A stretch of 64,000 nucleotides of DNA from Henckelia pumila (taxonomy: Eukaryota > Streptophyta > Magnoliopsida > Lamiales > Gesneriaceae). Shown in pieces: positions 22,254-34,700 of the stretch (position 1 is the first letter of the stretch; every line of letters begins with the position of its first letter). A program made the position numbers and the translations under genes. The DNA is taken from positions 149,744,861 through 149,808,860 of the forward strand of contig NC_133122.1 in NCBI RefSeq assembly GCF_033568475.1, read 5' to 3'. The notes below the pieces were generated by a model that had not been told where the DNA came from, searched no databases, and was given only the letters and a program-made list of their open reading frames with translations.

Positions 22254-24348
22254 TGTGAGACCCCGGGTGCAAATACTTAAAAAAAAACTTCAAAACGTTT
22301 GGCGACGCGTTAACCTTACATTTGGCGACGCAAAAACACGTCGCCAAAAAAAGAAATTTATTTTTTTAAAAAAAATTGAACCTCATGCGCGCCCTCGCTG
22401 CTCGCATGCCTTGCGCACCTCCATCTCCATCTCCATTTCCATTTTATTTTTATTTATTTTTTCATTTCTTGGCTTAAAAGTCCGGAATGGCGCTACCTCG
22501 ACGCAATAATCACATTCTACAATAAAAGGGTTCAAACATCATTAAAACGAGATTAAAATACAACATGTTCAATAAATACAAATATTCGACATATTTCAAA
22601 ACGAGTTCAAAACGACTTGACTGCTAAACCCGGAATTCCACTTCTACTCTCAATCCCAAATCCTCAATGGCCTCTCGAACTCGGCCTTGGATTACCTGTT
22701 GCAATACACACACACACAAGACAAAACAACAGCCGGAAAATCAGTAATTATAAAAACTTAATATGAACAATGGAAGCATATAATCATCAAATATTTCAAC
22801 TCAAATGCATTTCAAAAATTGATTAAAACTCAATCGATGTTATTTTTAAAGTAATGTAATGATTTCGTGAAATACATGTTCAATAATATGTTGGCTTCCA
22901 AAGGCTGGATATCAAGTCATCAAAGTTCGTATCCGACCTCGGCATCGAGATTTATATCCAATCTTGGCAATAGGGATCCCAAAACGAGAAAAAGACAACA
23001 CAACCATCACCACCTACCCTACCACTCGGGGTGGCGTGTTGGGTTTCTTAACCCGGGACTTTGGTACTACTATATAGAGTATAGTGGCGTACAGAAAGCC
23101 TATGTTGCAACCTGACCCACTTGTATATAAGCCCAAATTGTCCCCTTGCTGCTTGTTTGCTCAAACTGAAAGAATCAGGCCCAATATGTATCAGATACTG
23201 CAATAATATATAATCAATTAGCTTGATCTCGCTATATATATTTTCTTGCTTTCTTGCTACTGCTGTTCATTTAAAAATCATCTCAAACACATGCATAACA
23301 AATCATTCGATTCAATAATAGCATGAATACAAAATCGAAATCATTGAACCATATCAAAGTAATTCATGTTATTCAATCAAAACACGTGAATCGAATAAAT
23401 CAGGCAATGACACATAATCAAGTAAAGTGTGTGATTTAAGGGCTCGAGACCAAACTCTTCTCGAGTGTTCAATCCCCAATAATTCCTTGTTTGCTCATAC
23501 CTTCAAGTTCAATTCGAAATACACAACTCCCCAAAGCTACAACATAAAAACTTATATCAAGATTTATACCATGCTCATATCAATCCATTTCAAATCGAAT
23601 ATCATCTATTCAAGGTTATAATCGATCCAAACCTCGATCGAAACTCCCGATTAATTCGAATTCTTGCCCTCGCGGTAACTTCCAATTCAACACTGACATG
23701 GATATTACAAGTCACCAATATCTATTCCAAAACACATTCTCAATCCATTTCAATTTTATTTCGATTGCTAGTTTAATCGATTGCTTCGAAATTCCATCGA
23801 AACTCAAACCGGCATTACAACGGCTTAAAACCGGCATTTTCCAAAATCTCAAAACCATTTATATCTCATTATAAACTCAAAATCATCATCCCAACATCAC
23901 CTCAATTTCGAAATACATCAACCCCAAAATTCCATATTTTCTAAAATAATTCAAAAATTGAAAAACATGCTCAAATGATGGTATTTTCTCAAACCGTCTT
24001 AGATATATCATCTCTATCAACTCTAGAACATGTTTATACAATCAAAATTTATATCTAACAACATCCCAAAATTTTAAATTGGTATAATTTAATAAAACTT
24101 ACGTAAAAACGAAGCCCTTGAAGCAAGGATCACAAATATGTAGTTATCTTTGAATTCTACCGGGCGGATCACTTCAGATCTATAGTAACCCAAATCCAAA
24201 ATTAATAATTAAGTGGTAATTAGTGGCGTGATCATGATTATATTAAGTAAAACAAGATTAAAGGATTTTCAGACGAGTCTAAGGAGTTCGGAAATGGATT
24301 CAGAACACTCGTAAATGGGGTCATAAGGGTTCCAAGTGATCGGAACGA

Positions 24349-24636
24349 ACGGACCCTCCATTGGCATAGAACGGAAAGACCATTGGCATAGATCGGACGC
24401 TCCGTCGGCAGGATCAGACTCTCCGATCTGGACTAGACAGATGTCCAAGGTGATGTCATCATGATTATGTAAGCAGTGACGTATTAGAGGTGACATCGGA
24501 TGCTCCGATGGTGATGATCGGACGCTCCAAGCAGTGTCTTGGACACATGGTTGGACAGGAGAGATCGAAATAAAGAACGTACGGTCCGATGGGGATCGAA
24601 CGCTCTGATGGTGTGATCGGACGGTCCGATCGTAGT
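24349..24636. repeat. Array of short GGACGNTCCG palindromes upstream of a TATA box
   Basis: Repeated degenerate palindromes such as ATCGGACGCTCCG, CATCGGATGCTCCGATG, GTACGGTCCGATG and GTGATCGGACGGTCCGATC end four bases before TTTATAAATA. It looks like an enhancer-type array in LTR U3. The core differs from the GCGCTCGGGC hairpins, but the position is similar. Confidence 0.75.
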
Positions 24637-25633
24637 CTTTATAAATAAAGGGTCCGAGATCTCATTTCTTGCATCAAATTCCCTTCCTTTCCTCTTGCTT
24701 CTTAGTCCATATTGGCGGTTTCCTATCTTCTAGGTGTAATCCGAGAGTTGGCGAGGCATTGTAACGATCGTAGCGGAGCTGTGTCCATGGGACATTCGAC
24801 AGCAAAGGGCTGACGATGGACGTAGGTATAACTTTGGAATCCTAAAAATATTAGGGAGTATCTATTAGCTTAGTTAAGGCTTTTAGATCATGAATAGTGA
24901 TATATGGAAATATTGACTTGTAGGCTTGGAACCTAGAGTGGTGTACTAGGATTTGTCTACTGGGATAGAGGTACGTAAGTACTGACTGAGATGGCCAGCA
25001 TGATATATATCCTTATATGTTTCATAGTATGTGCTTTGTATTCCATGTTTTACTACTTTAGCACATGCATGATTTTTATACTAGACTGTATCTCGTGAGA
25101 GGTGAGTCGAGGGTATTGGGGAGGCTCAGCCCCCACGGTTTTTGTCTATCACTGGGAGACGCCGCGACGATGGAGACTGACGCTACAGTGATAGGGGAAT
25201 ATACAAGTACCCCGAGGAGTCGCTCTCTAGCACGGTACTGTGTATTCATTGGCGCCCTTGAGCAGACTGTTTTACCAGGATTTTAAAGTCATTTGTATGC
25301 TTCATGTATGTTTATATATCATGGCTTTCGTATTGAGCGTAGTCGCTCATGCCCCTGTGTTTGTGTATCTTGGATACCTTTGTGGTGGGACAGGTCTTAG
25401 GCTCGACGGTGAGGGCGGTTCGAGGCAAGATTGAGATCAGGTGCCAGAGCGGCAGAGTGAGTGCTTAGTAGTTAGGGATATTGCCCTAATTCAATTTGGT
25501 TGTATAACAAGATTTATTCGCAGATTTTTTAGACCGTCGATTGTATTCCGCCGACTGAATTTGTTGTATTATTACTTTTCGCTATTAAGCTTTTCATTAA
25601 TTATTATGCTTGTGCAATTAAACTCTGATTAGG

Positions 25634-25638
25634 TAATG
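25634..25638. repeat. Target site duplication TAATG (left) of solo LTR C
   Basis: TAATG recurs at 27589-27593, exactly flanking TGCAACGCCCC...GGTCTTACA. Confidence 0.88.
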
Positions 25639-27588
25639 TGCAACGCCCCAAATTTATCTTAATTGAGTTTATTTGAGATAATCGAAGATTACAGAGTTCA
25701 AGAGCCGACTTGATTTTGATCAGGGTCTATTTTGCAAATTTTGGATTTTTCAGGGACTAAAACACAAATATGGAGTTTGTTAGATATTTATAGCTTGGAT
25801 TGACTTTTTCTTTACTCCATCATCCCCTCCAAGCCGCCATCCACCATTAGAGACGCCTCCAAGATTCTCCTAGCCTTGTGATTTCGGTTTCTGCTCGATC
25901 CGTCCGTTAGAATTTATTTCTGAAGGCAGATTAGCGATCACCGCAGCGAGAGCTTAGTTCTATAGTAAGTTTTTCTCCGATCAGTTGCACTTCTATTTTT
26001 GGATATTGTTAGAATCGATTGAGTTTCGGTTATATTGTTCTTGAACGAGTTCTTATCGTTTATTCTTAGTCGGTTTTGAAATAGAGCGTCGTTCGGAATT
26101 GTTATGATTTTTGGAAGCCTATTTCAAAAATGTGGATTTTGAGATGTGTTGGATTTGTTTTGTTGTTGTTGTTTTAGCATTGATTTGAGTTGTTTGCAAT
26201 GATGTACTGCTGTCTGCGTTTTCGGTTTGATCAGTTTATAGCCATTATGCCGTCGGTTTGAGTTTTGAGATTTTGAACCGTTTGAATCGTAGAACTTTGG
26301 CATATGGGTTTGTTCGTTGTTGTTGATCATCTTTTGACTATGTACAGATTCGTTTGGAGTTTGTCGAGCCCAGAGTTAGCAGAAGTCAATCGTCGAAGAG
26401 TTGGACGAAGAGCGGTAAAGAGTTTACCTTGAGCGATGTTGTTGTTTAGGTTGTATAGTTTTTGATATAACCTTTTATTGTAGCTTATCCAGAGTTGGAG
26501 CTATTCGTATCGAAAGGTACAAGCAGTCATCGTTTAGCGGGATAGCATACTCGAGACAGTTGGTTCTTGAGTTTTCCCTTAAAATCACATACTTGTATCA
26601 ATACTTGTTCTAGAATGTGGGACTTGTATTTTGTTGTTTGAGTTTTTATTAGATGGCTTAAATGCTTTATGTTTTTCTTATGCATTCATCTTGACCCAAC
26701 CTTTGATTTCAGCGGGCAGAACGACCCTTTTTGTTTAGACGTTTGGGGGCTATACTGCGAGTGGCCTGGGTTGTAGAAGTTCACCTAGTGTCAGCATACT
26801 CCTTATAGTCGCACCAAAGTCTAGGGGTATGAGATACGTGGCACCACCTCGATTGGAAGAGTCGGTGAGTTGTTACGTGATCTCATCCTCGGCATCCCAA
26901 AATCATAGCAGCAATCTCTTATCAGAGTTGATATCCCAATTTTTAAAGACATGCATTTCATTCGTCTTAACATTGATTATGTTGTCTTTATATCATGCTA
27001 TTGATATATTATTTGTTATTGCATGTAATGTTGCTTTTACTGGGAATATCTTTCTCACCGAAGTTATCCGGCTGTTTCTTTGTTTTGTATGTGTACTTGG
27101 CAACAGGTGGAGCAGGATCGAGTCAGCAAAGACTTGGTTAGCATCAAGAGTGAGAGATAGAAGTGGGACTCGGTTAGGAAGTCGTATCAGCATGTCAATC
27201 TAGTTTATGATTTGAAGCATGTTAGAACTCGAACTTGTTGATGATTGTAGTTTCTATTATTCGAATATTGTGGATTGAATGTTGTCGTTGCATGTATTAT
27301 GAATCTTGTTATGTTTGGAATGGATATTGGTTTGAGTTGGCAATTTGATTTCTGTTTTTTTTATTCTGGTGCAGAGGGCGCCCGATCTGCAGTTTTTAGC
27401 AGACCGAGCGCACCCCCTTTTGAGTAAAACAGCAGGGCTGCTGTTTTGGCCGCGCCCGAGCGGTAGTTTTCTACCGCCCGAGCGCGGCACCATTTTTAAA
27501 AAAAATTATTATTGCTTTTAAATCTTGAATTTTGTATGTTTTATTGTTGTTTAATCCGAGATTAGATGTTTAGAACCGAGGTCTTACA
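25639..27588 (+). mobile_element. Solo LTR C (chromovirus-like gypsy), innermost of the nest
   Basis: 1,950 bp, TGCAACGCCCC at the left and GAGGTCTTACA at the right, with perfect TAATG target duplications. Layout parallels solo LTR D at 28959-39340: a leader with AGGGACTAAAACAC, a TTCTTGAGT...ATCACATACTTG stretch, then GGTGGAGCAGGATCGAG. Two hairpin units (27378-27411, 27452-27485) lie near the 3' end. No internal element sequence is attached on either side. Confidence 0.9.
27378..27485. repeat. GC-rich hairpin array, two units, near 3' end of solo LTR C
   Basis: Units at 27378-27411 and 27452-27485, 74 bp apart. The second is perfect: GCGCCCGAGCGGTAG, loop TTTT, CTACCGCCCGAGCGC. The spacer (CACCCCCTTTTGAGTAAAAC, AGCAGGGCTG) resembles the spacer of the Athila internal array at 5250-5289 (CACTCCCTTTTGAACTAAAC, AGTGCGGGGC). 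Confidence 0.93.
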
Positions 27589-27906
27589 TAATGGATCCGA
27601 GTAGGATCGCTATAGGATCGAAGTTTGAAGTGAACAAAAATGGTGTTGATTCTTCTTCTTCTTCTCCCCACCTTGCTGGAAACGTAGATGATGATAATGA
27701 TATCAATATGCCTCATGAAAACTCATTTAATGAGTTTGTCTAGGAAAAATTGCACTTTAGTTCCTGAAAAATCTTAAAAATAAAATTCAGTCCCTGCTCA
27801 AGTTTAAAAACTTAAATTCAGCCCCTCAATTTATGAAACTTAAGAATTTAAATCAAAAAATCCCGTAATTTATTAAATTGAGTATTTTTCAGGGCATTAC
27901 ATCACG

Positions 27907-28123
27907 TCTACATTGAGAACCCATACTGTCTCAGTGAAACTTCCCATCTGCAAAAACCAAAGTTCTTTTTCTATCATTTTGCCCCTTTTTTATTTATTTT
28001 TTTAGTAAAATTATCAACAGATTCCTTACCCTTTTTTTCTATTTCATTTTATTTGTCTATGTTATAGGATAAAAAGATGGTTACATGTATATATATAGTA
28101 TACATGTGTTAACAACCTTATTT
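27907..28123. other. Intergenic stretch, no gene seen
   Basis: AT-rich sequence with poly-T runs between solo LTR A and the LINE. It reads continuously with the flank left of 22249 once the solo LTR nest is removed. I see no gene or repeat in it. Confidence 0.6.
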
Positions 28124-28958
28124 TATCAGAAGTTATGGCAAGTCATTGGGGAGGAGATTACTGCAGCAGTATTGGAGATACTAAATAACCAGGGAGATAT
28201 CTCATCATGGAATTTCACTGTTATCACTTTAATCCCAAAAGGTTAGAGATTTGTCTTCTTTGAAAGACTATAGACCTATTATTCTTTGCAACATTTGTTA
28301 CAAGATATTATCGCACTCGATCACTAACTATTTTAGGCATGTTCTTAATCAAGTCATTGATTTTTTTCAAAGTGAATTTGTGCCTAGAAGATAAATTTTG
28401 GATTATGTTGTGGTGGGTTTTGAATGTATGCATTGAATCAGAGATAATAAAAAAGCCAAAGCGGGATTTGCGACCCTAAAGCTCATATGAGCAAATCTTA
28501 TGACCGTGTTGAATGGGCTTTTTGCGAGCAATGATGCTAAAATTGGGGTCTGTGGAAATTTGGGTCAAATTTAATTATGCGGTGTGTGAATTTGGTAACT
28601 TATGGGTTTCGGATTAACAATAAAATTTTTGGAGATTTGCATCCACACAGGGGTCTTAGGCATGGAGATCTGTTGTCCCCATATTTGTTTGTTTTTTGAG
28701 CTCAAAGATTGTCCTCTTTCATTTCGAAGGCTGTGGAGAGAAATATTTTAAAGGGGTGAAGTTTGCAACATCTTGCCCAGGTATTTCACATATCTTTTTT
28801 GCAGATGACAGTTTAGTGTTCTTTAAAGCGACAAGGGATAATTGTGGGAAAGTGCGTGATTTTTTACAGATCCATGAGCGTTTCTCCGGCCAATTTGTTA
28901 ATTATGACAAATCTGCACTTACATTTAGCCCAAGTACGTCTGCCCAAAGCATCGAAGA
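28124..28958 (+). pseudogene. L1-type LINE reverse transcriptase, 5' part, decayed
   Basis: The frame reads FYQKLWQVIGEEITAAVLEI, SSWNFTVITLIPK, LKDYRPIILCNICYKILSHS, and after several frameshifts ISHIFFADDSLVFFKATRDN with the FADD catalytic motif (plant L1 style) and NYDKSALTFSPSTSAQ. The endonuclease and ORF1 are absent, consistent with 5' truncation. The coding sequence stops at 28958 where solo LTR D begins and resumes at 39346 (SIE|EIKNVLEVE). Confidence 0.85.
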
Positions 28959-29727
28959 TGTAAGGCACGGGATTATTTAATTGAATCCGAGATTATTTAA
29001 TTTTAATTCGAGTATATTTAATTTGGGAATATTTAGAGTTTTGATTTAAATTCTAATATTCTTAAATTATTTAGGATTGAAATTGAATTAAAATAAGGGC
29101 CGAGGACTGAATTGTAATTTTTGAAAACTTGAGGGACTTAAGTGCAAATATAATTAAAGTTATCAGATTATTATTTGATGTATCAGCATGTGCACGTGTA
29201 ATCTCCATCTCCAATTCAGAATTTCAGAACAGAGCAAGTCGAGATCCTTTCCTTTTCTTTGGTTTTCTGATTTTCAAATCGCCGTATCTTTTGATCCGGT
29301 TGTCCGATTTTGATTTCGAAAAGTGTTCTGGAATCCTTACGATGTAGGCTTTGATTTGATGTAAGTCTTGATTTATTTCGACATGTTTTGTAGTTCGAAA
29401 GTTGGTAGATATCAGATATTGAGGATATGTTTATGTTTTTCGACGTTTATGTATTTCGATATCGAAACCGGGTTGAAGAATTCATGTTGCTTGTACTTAA
29501 TCTTGATTTTCAGTTTATGTTTGATGGTTATAGCTGATGTTATCTTGTTCTTTGAGTTGTTATGGTTGAGATAATGTACGTATGAGTTTTATTCGAAGTC
29601 GGAAATGGTTTCGATATTTCGTCGGTTACCGATTTTCAGTCGCTACGCCGTCGGTTTATGATTTTAAGCCGTTTTGGTTTTGTGTTGTTTGAACTGAATA
29701 TGATAGGAGTTCTTAGTGATATGTTGA

Positions 29728-31331
29728 TGTTAGAACCTAATGGGGGGGGGGGATTTAGGTTCTATTGGCAACTTTAGCAATTTAAAGTGATTATGCAAGT
29801 ACGCAAGCGGAAGACTTAAGCAATCAAATAAATAAGTGCGGTAAATAAATACGTAATGTAAATAAAGCAGTAAAAGGGATAAGAGATGTTTATGGAAGTT
29901 CGACGATAAATCGTCTACGTCTCCCCTTCTTGGTTAAGTCGATTAACCAAGGATCCACTAGCACTTCGAACGTCTTGGCCTTGATGGCTCCAAGGATAGC
30001 CTTACAACTTGACACGATCACCGCGCCGATACAACTCAACACTCTTGGCCTTAAGGGCTCCAAGGATAGCCTCAACAAAAACACTTGGCTTCACACTCAA
30101 GTGTTTACAACAATCTCACAATACACTTGGCTTCACACTAAGTGTTTACAACAATAGCACAACCAACTCACAAACTATTTTCACAAATAACTCTCAAATA
30201 TTGATTGAGCACTTTGGTAGAGAGAATATTGCTTGCAAATGAGAGAAGAAATGAGTTGGGATGTCTCTAAATGGTCTTGGCAAGCCTCTATTTATAGTTG
30301 GCAAAGATTTGAATTTGAATTTGTGTGCTTGGAGCGTTTATTGGGAAGCCAAGGAGTAGAGACAAAGTGTAGGCGCCGCTGCCTTCTTTTTCCAGCACTG
30401 AGCAGCTTTTGTGGAAAAATCATATCTTCTAATCTAACCGTTGGATTGATCTGAAATTTAAACTGAAGCTTTAAAACATCTGGATCTTCAATCTGAACGG
30501 TGGAGATTTGATTCTAACGAGTCAAACATTTCCAGTAAATCTCGGAAGTCGCAAAATCACGTTCTCGCTTTTGTTCTGAGCATTACTTTTCAAAAATTCG
30601 AATCTCACAATCCATCCGTTGGATTGGCCTGAAATTAACACACTATCTTTGTAACATCCTGATATTGATCGTGATTGGTGGAGATTGGATTTGGATGCCT
30701 CCATCGATTCCAGTAGTCTTCTGAATACGATACTTCAGCAGTTAGCTCCTTGCAGAAATAGCTACTGTTCAACATATTTGAAAAAATCATAACTCCATAT
30801 CCAACCATTGGATTGATTTGAAATTTGGATAGAGACTTTAAAACATCATGGAAATCCATGTGATCGGTGGAGATCGGATTTTAATAACCGAAGCATTCCC
30901 AGTTATTTTCTGAAGTTGAGTCTTCATAGTTCATTCCTTGCAGAAGTAAGTACTGTGCAGCTTTGTTAAATAAATCATATCTCCATATCCAGCCGTTGGA
31001 TTGCTATGAAATTTGGAGAGAAACTTGAGAACATCCTGATCTTGATTTTCACTGTTGGAGATCTGATTTGGATGACCGGAAAGTGCCCGGTGAATTTTGC
31101 AAGTTTCTGCTTTATAATATTGGCTTGTCCTTGTCCATTTCTTTTACAACTTCAAAGTAACTTCCAAGAATTTGATTGTTAATATGATCTAATCTGCAAA
31201 GTCTCACTTTAAATGGTTAGTAACAATTAACCGAGTTTTGTAATCATCAAAACATAATAATATGAGATTTGTTAATGCATTAAAAACATTAATCTCATAA
31301 CACGAGATTTGTATGCGTTTAAGGCGTAACA
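29728..31331 (-). repeat. 3' LTR of the copia element
   Basis: TGTTAGAACC...GGCGTAACA, 1,604 bp, nearly identical to 36571-38177. A minus-strand TATA box (CTATAAATA, 30289-30297) defines U3 to its right. U3 holds four degenerate tandem repeats of about 185 bp. Confidence 0.95.
30414..31090. repeat. Four ~185-bp tandem repeats in copia U3
   Basis: Each unit carries a variant of CCATATCCAACCGTTGGATTG followed by TGAAATTTGGA, AACATCCTGATCTTGAT and GGTGGAGATTGGATTTGGAT. The CCGTTGGATTG anchors are near 30438, 30616, 30804 and 30993. They lie upstream of the TATA box on the minus strand, as enhancer repeats do in active plant retrotransposons. The same array is in the other LTR (about 37260-37940). 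Confidence 0.85.
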
Positions 31332-31345
31332 ATCTCCCCCTTTTT
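31332..31345 (-). other. Polypurine tract of copia element
   Basis: Plus strand ATCTCCCCCTTTTT, i.e. AAAAAGGGGGAGAT on the coding strand, directly next to the 3' LTR. Similar CTCCCCCTT tracts recur at 31522, 31560 and 31736, which are extra polypurine copies in the 3' non-coding region. Confidence 0.85.
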
Positions 31346-31779
31346 GATGATCACAAAACTTGGTTAAATAGGAGAAATAAATGTACAATATTAAATAAAT
31401 AATTTAAATTTGCACAATATAATTGCATGAATAAAACTCCTCCTAAATTAAACAATTAGTTAAGAAGAGTTTGTTTATCAAATAACCAAATTTTTTATTC
31501 TCTATGCATTTAAGCAAACTAACTCTCCCCCTTAGTTAAAGTATTTAACCAAACTAATTCTCCCCCTTTTTGTGATAATCAAAAAGACTGGAAAAATAAA
31601 TACAAAACATGATAATTAAATATGATTTCTAAAAAGCAACACATAAATTTCACATAAAATGTGAGCTTTATAACTTTGAATAAATACAATTAATTTGTAT
31701 TATCCAAAATTAAGTTGCTCAAATTTTATATTAAGCTCCCCCTTAATATGACATTAAATTTATTTATGTCCACAAGTGA

Positions 31780-34700
31780 TTACAACTCAATCATGCCAAG
31801 TTCACCACGCAAACGAATAAAAGTATTTTCATCTAGTGGTTTTGTAAAAATATCGGCAATTTGATTTTTAGTGTCAACATATTGAAGTTCAACTTCATTT
31901 CGTTCGATGTGGTCACGAATAAAATGATGACGAATGTCAATATGTTTGGTGCGCGAATGTTGAATCGGATTCTTTGTAAGACATATGGCGCTAGTGTTGT
32001 CACAGAAAATAGGGATTTTTGAAAAAGAGACGCCATAGTCGAGCAATTGATGCTTCATCCAAAGAATTTGCGCACAACAACTACCGGCAGCCATATATTC
32101 GGCTTCGGTCGTTGATAACGCAACACAGTTTTGCTTTTTGGAAAACCAAGAAACCAAACAGTTTCCTAAAAAGAAACAGGTTCCACTAGTGCTTTTCTGG
32201 TCCACCTTATATCCACCAAAGTCGGCATCGCAATAAGATTTTAAATCAAAGAAAGAATTTTTCGAATACCACAAGCCGAGATTTGGAGTATTTGAAAGAT
32301 ATTTGAAAATGCGTTTTAAGGCGAACAAATGTGATTCCTTTGGACATGATTGAAATCGTGCACACAAGCAAACACTAAACATAATGTCCGGTCTACTAGC
32401 AGTAGCATATAATAAGGAGCCAATCATACTACGAAAGGAAGATTGATCTACAGTTTTACCATTTTCATCCTTGTCGAGTCTGATTGCTGTGCTCATCGGT
32501 GTGGATGATGATTTTGTGTTCTCCATTCCAAACTTCTTTAGAATCTCCTTGATGTATTTGCTTTGGTTCACAAAGAACCCATCCTTGCACTGTTTGATTT
32601 GTAATCCGAGGAAATAGTTAAGTTCCCCCATCATACTCATCTCGAAGTGTTCCTGCATCAACTTAGAGAATTCTTGACAAAGAGTTTCATTAGTAGAACC
32701 AAAAATTATGTCATCAACATAAATTTGCACAATTAATAAATCATCTTTGTCATGTTTGGTAAACAAAGTAATATCAACAATTCCTCTAGTAAAGCCATTG
32801 GTAATAAGGAAAGAAGAGAGTTTTTCATACCAAGCTCGAGGAGCTTGTTTCAATCCATACAAAGCTTTGTTGAGTCTATATACGTGATCAGATAACAAAT
32901 TATCAACAAAGCCATCAGGTTGTTCAATATAGACCTCTTCTTTCAAATCACCATTCAAGAAAGCACTTTTAACATCCATCTGAAATAATTTAAAATTTCT
33001 AGAGCATGCAAAAGCAAGTAACATACGAATGGATTCAAGACGGGCAACAGGAGCATAAGTCTCATCATAATCAATGCCTTCTTCTTGACTATATCCTTTA
33101 GCTACGAGCCTAGCCTTGTTTCTAGTGATGGTGCCATGCTCATCAAGTTTATTTCTAAACACCCATTTAGTACCTATCACAGGTCTATCATGCGGCCTAG
33201 AAACAAGATCCCAAACATTATTGCGTTTAAATTCATTTAACTCATCTTGCATAGCAATAATCCAGGAATCATCAAGTAAAGCATCATCAACACATTTTGG
33301 CTCAACATGAGAAACAAAAGCAAGATGATTACAAATATTATTGAGAGAAGAGCGAGTAGATACTCCCTTTGATGGACTTCCAATTATCAGATCTTTAGGA
33401 TGATCTTTGTGATGTGTCCATTCCTTAGGAAGTGGTGTTTCCTCAACTGTAGCATCTATATCATTTAAGCTTGAGGAAACCATCTCTTCTTCAAGTATTT
33501 CTATATCATCATTGTTAGTGCGAGAAATATTTAACAAAGATTCATCAAATATAACATGCATTGATTCTTCAACAAGTAAGGTGCGCTTATTGAATACTCT
33601 ATAAGCCTTACTTGTAGTAGAATACCCAAGAAAAATACCTTTATCGGATTTGGCATCAAATTTGCCAAGGTTGTCCTTACCATTGTTGTGAATGAAGCAC
33701 TTAGAACCAAAAGCCCGAAAGAATGAAATGTTAGGCTTTCTCTCCCTCCATAACTCGTATGGAGTTTTCTTGAGAATTGGCCTTATTGATACGCGATTGA
33801 TGATGTAACAGGCAGTGTTCATTGCTTCAGCCCAAAAATATTTTGGTAGAGAATGCTCACATAACATGGTCCTTGCAATCTCTACTAGTGTCCTATTTTT
33901 CCTCTCAACGACCCCGTTTTGTTGAGGAGTCCTAGGACAAGAAAAATTGTGACCGATGCCTTTTTCTATACAAAAGTTTGAAAAATTCTCATTTTGAAAT
34001 TCAGTTCCGTGGTCACTACGGATCTGTTTTATTGAAAGATTTTTCTCATTCTCAACTCGTTTAGCAAAAGTTTTAAAATACTCAAAGGCATCATTTTTGT
34101 GAGCTAAAAACAATGTCCACGTGTAACGTGAAAAATCATCTACAATGACAAACGCATAAAGCTTTCCTCCTAAACTAGCGTTCCTCGAGGGACCACATAG
34201 ATCTAGGTGGAGAAGTTCAAGGGGCATAGAAGTGGATACAAAATTTTTGCTTTTAAAAGATTCCCTTGTATGTTTGCCAAATTGACACGCATCACAAACA
34301 GAATCAAGTTTCAAATCAAGTTTTGGCATACCAACGACTAAGTCAAGTTTTAAAAGTTTTTCGATGGTACTAGGACCAACATGACCCAATCGTCTATGCC
34401 ATAGAATGTTGTCATCAACATTCACGGATACAAGGCTTTTTATATTTGATAAAGATAAATTATTTAAAGAGACTTTGTAAACGTTCTCACTTCTATATCC
34501 TTTGAAATTTATGGATTTGTTACTAATAAATGATACAGTGCAGTGTTGGGGAGTGAATTTGACTTCATAACCTCTATCGCACAATTGACTTATGCTTAGT
34601 AGATTATGCTTAAGTCCTTTCACTAGGAGTACATCATCAATTAGACAAGAATTAGATATACCTATTGAGCCGATGCCTTCAATTACTCCTTTGCTGTTGT

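Larger units (their letters stand above)
24181..27614 (+). mobile_element. Solo LTR B (chromovirus-like gypsy), middle of the nest
   Basis: Own sequence 24181-25638 plus 27594-27614 (about 1.48 kb). Ends TATAGTAACCC and GATCGCTATA are inverted copies (decayed from TGTAG/CTACA). Flanks AGATC (24176-24180) and GGATC (27615-27619) match at four of five bases and fit a mutated target duplication. A clear TATA box (TTTATAAATA, 24638-24647) lies just downstream of an array of short palindromes of the type GATCGGACGSTCCGATC (24349-24636). Solo LTR C is inserted 21 bp from its right end. Confidence 0.78.
22254..27901 (-). mobile_element. Solo LTR A (chromovirus-like gypsy), outermost of three nested solo LTRs
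   Basis: Its own sequence is 22254-24180 plus 27620-27901 (about 2.2 kb), minus strand. It opens TGTAATGCCCTGAAAAATAC (complement of 27901-27882) and ends GGGGTCTCACA at 22254, flanked by TCACG duplications. The first 300 bases contain AGGGACTGAATT-type text, common in chromovirus LTR leaders. No primer site, coding sequence or polypurine tract follows, so it is a solo LTR left by recombination. A 10-bp-arm hairpin TTTGGCGACG / CGTCGCCAAA lies at 22321-22348. It was entered at 24180 by solo LTR B. Confidence 0.82.

Noticed and set aside
25065-25632. Three small plus-strand frames that look gene-like
   Set aside because: They fall within solo LTR B, have no domain and do not join by plausible splice sites.
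27591-27742. Short plus-strand frame starting ATGGATCCG with a Ser run and Asp-rich stretch
   Set aside because: Its first bases belong to the TAATG duplication and solo LTR B, the rest to the minus-strand leader of solo LTR A; the frame is created by junctions of nested LTRs.
29741-29752. G homopolymer of different length in the two copia LTRs as evidence of age
   Set aside because: Homopolymer length is prone to sequencing error and slippage, so it says little about divergence time.
29890-30084. Several 60-75 codon frames duplicated at 29890-30859 and 36735-37705
   Set aside because: They lie in the two copia LTRs and are duplicated only because the LTRs are; not genes.
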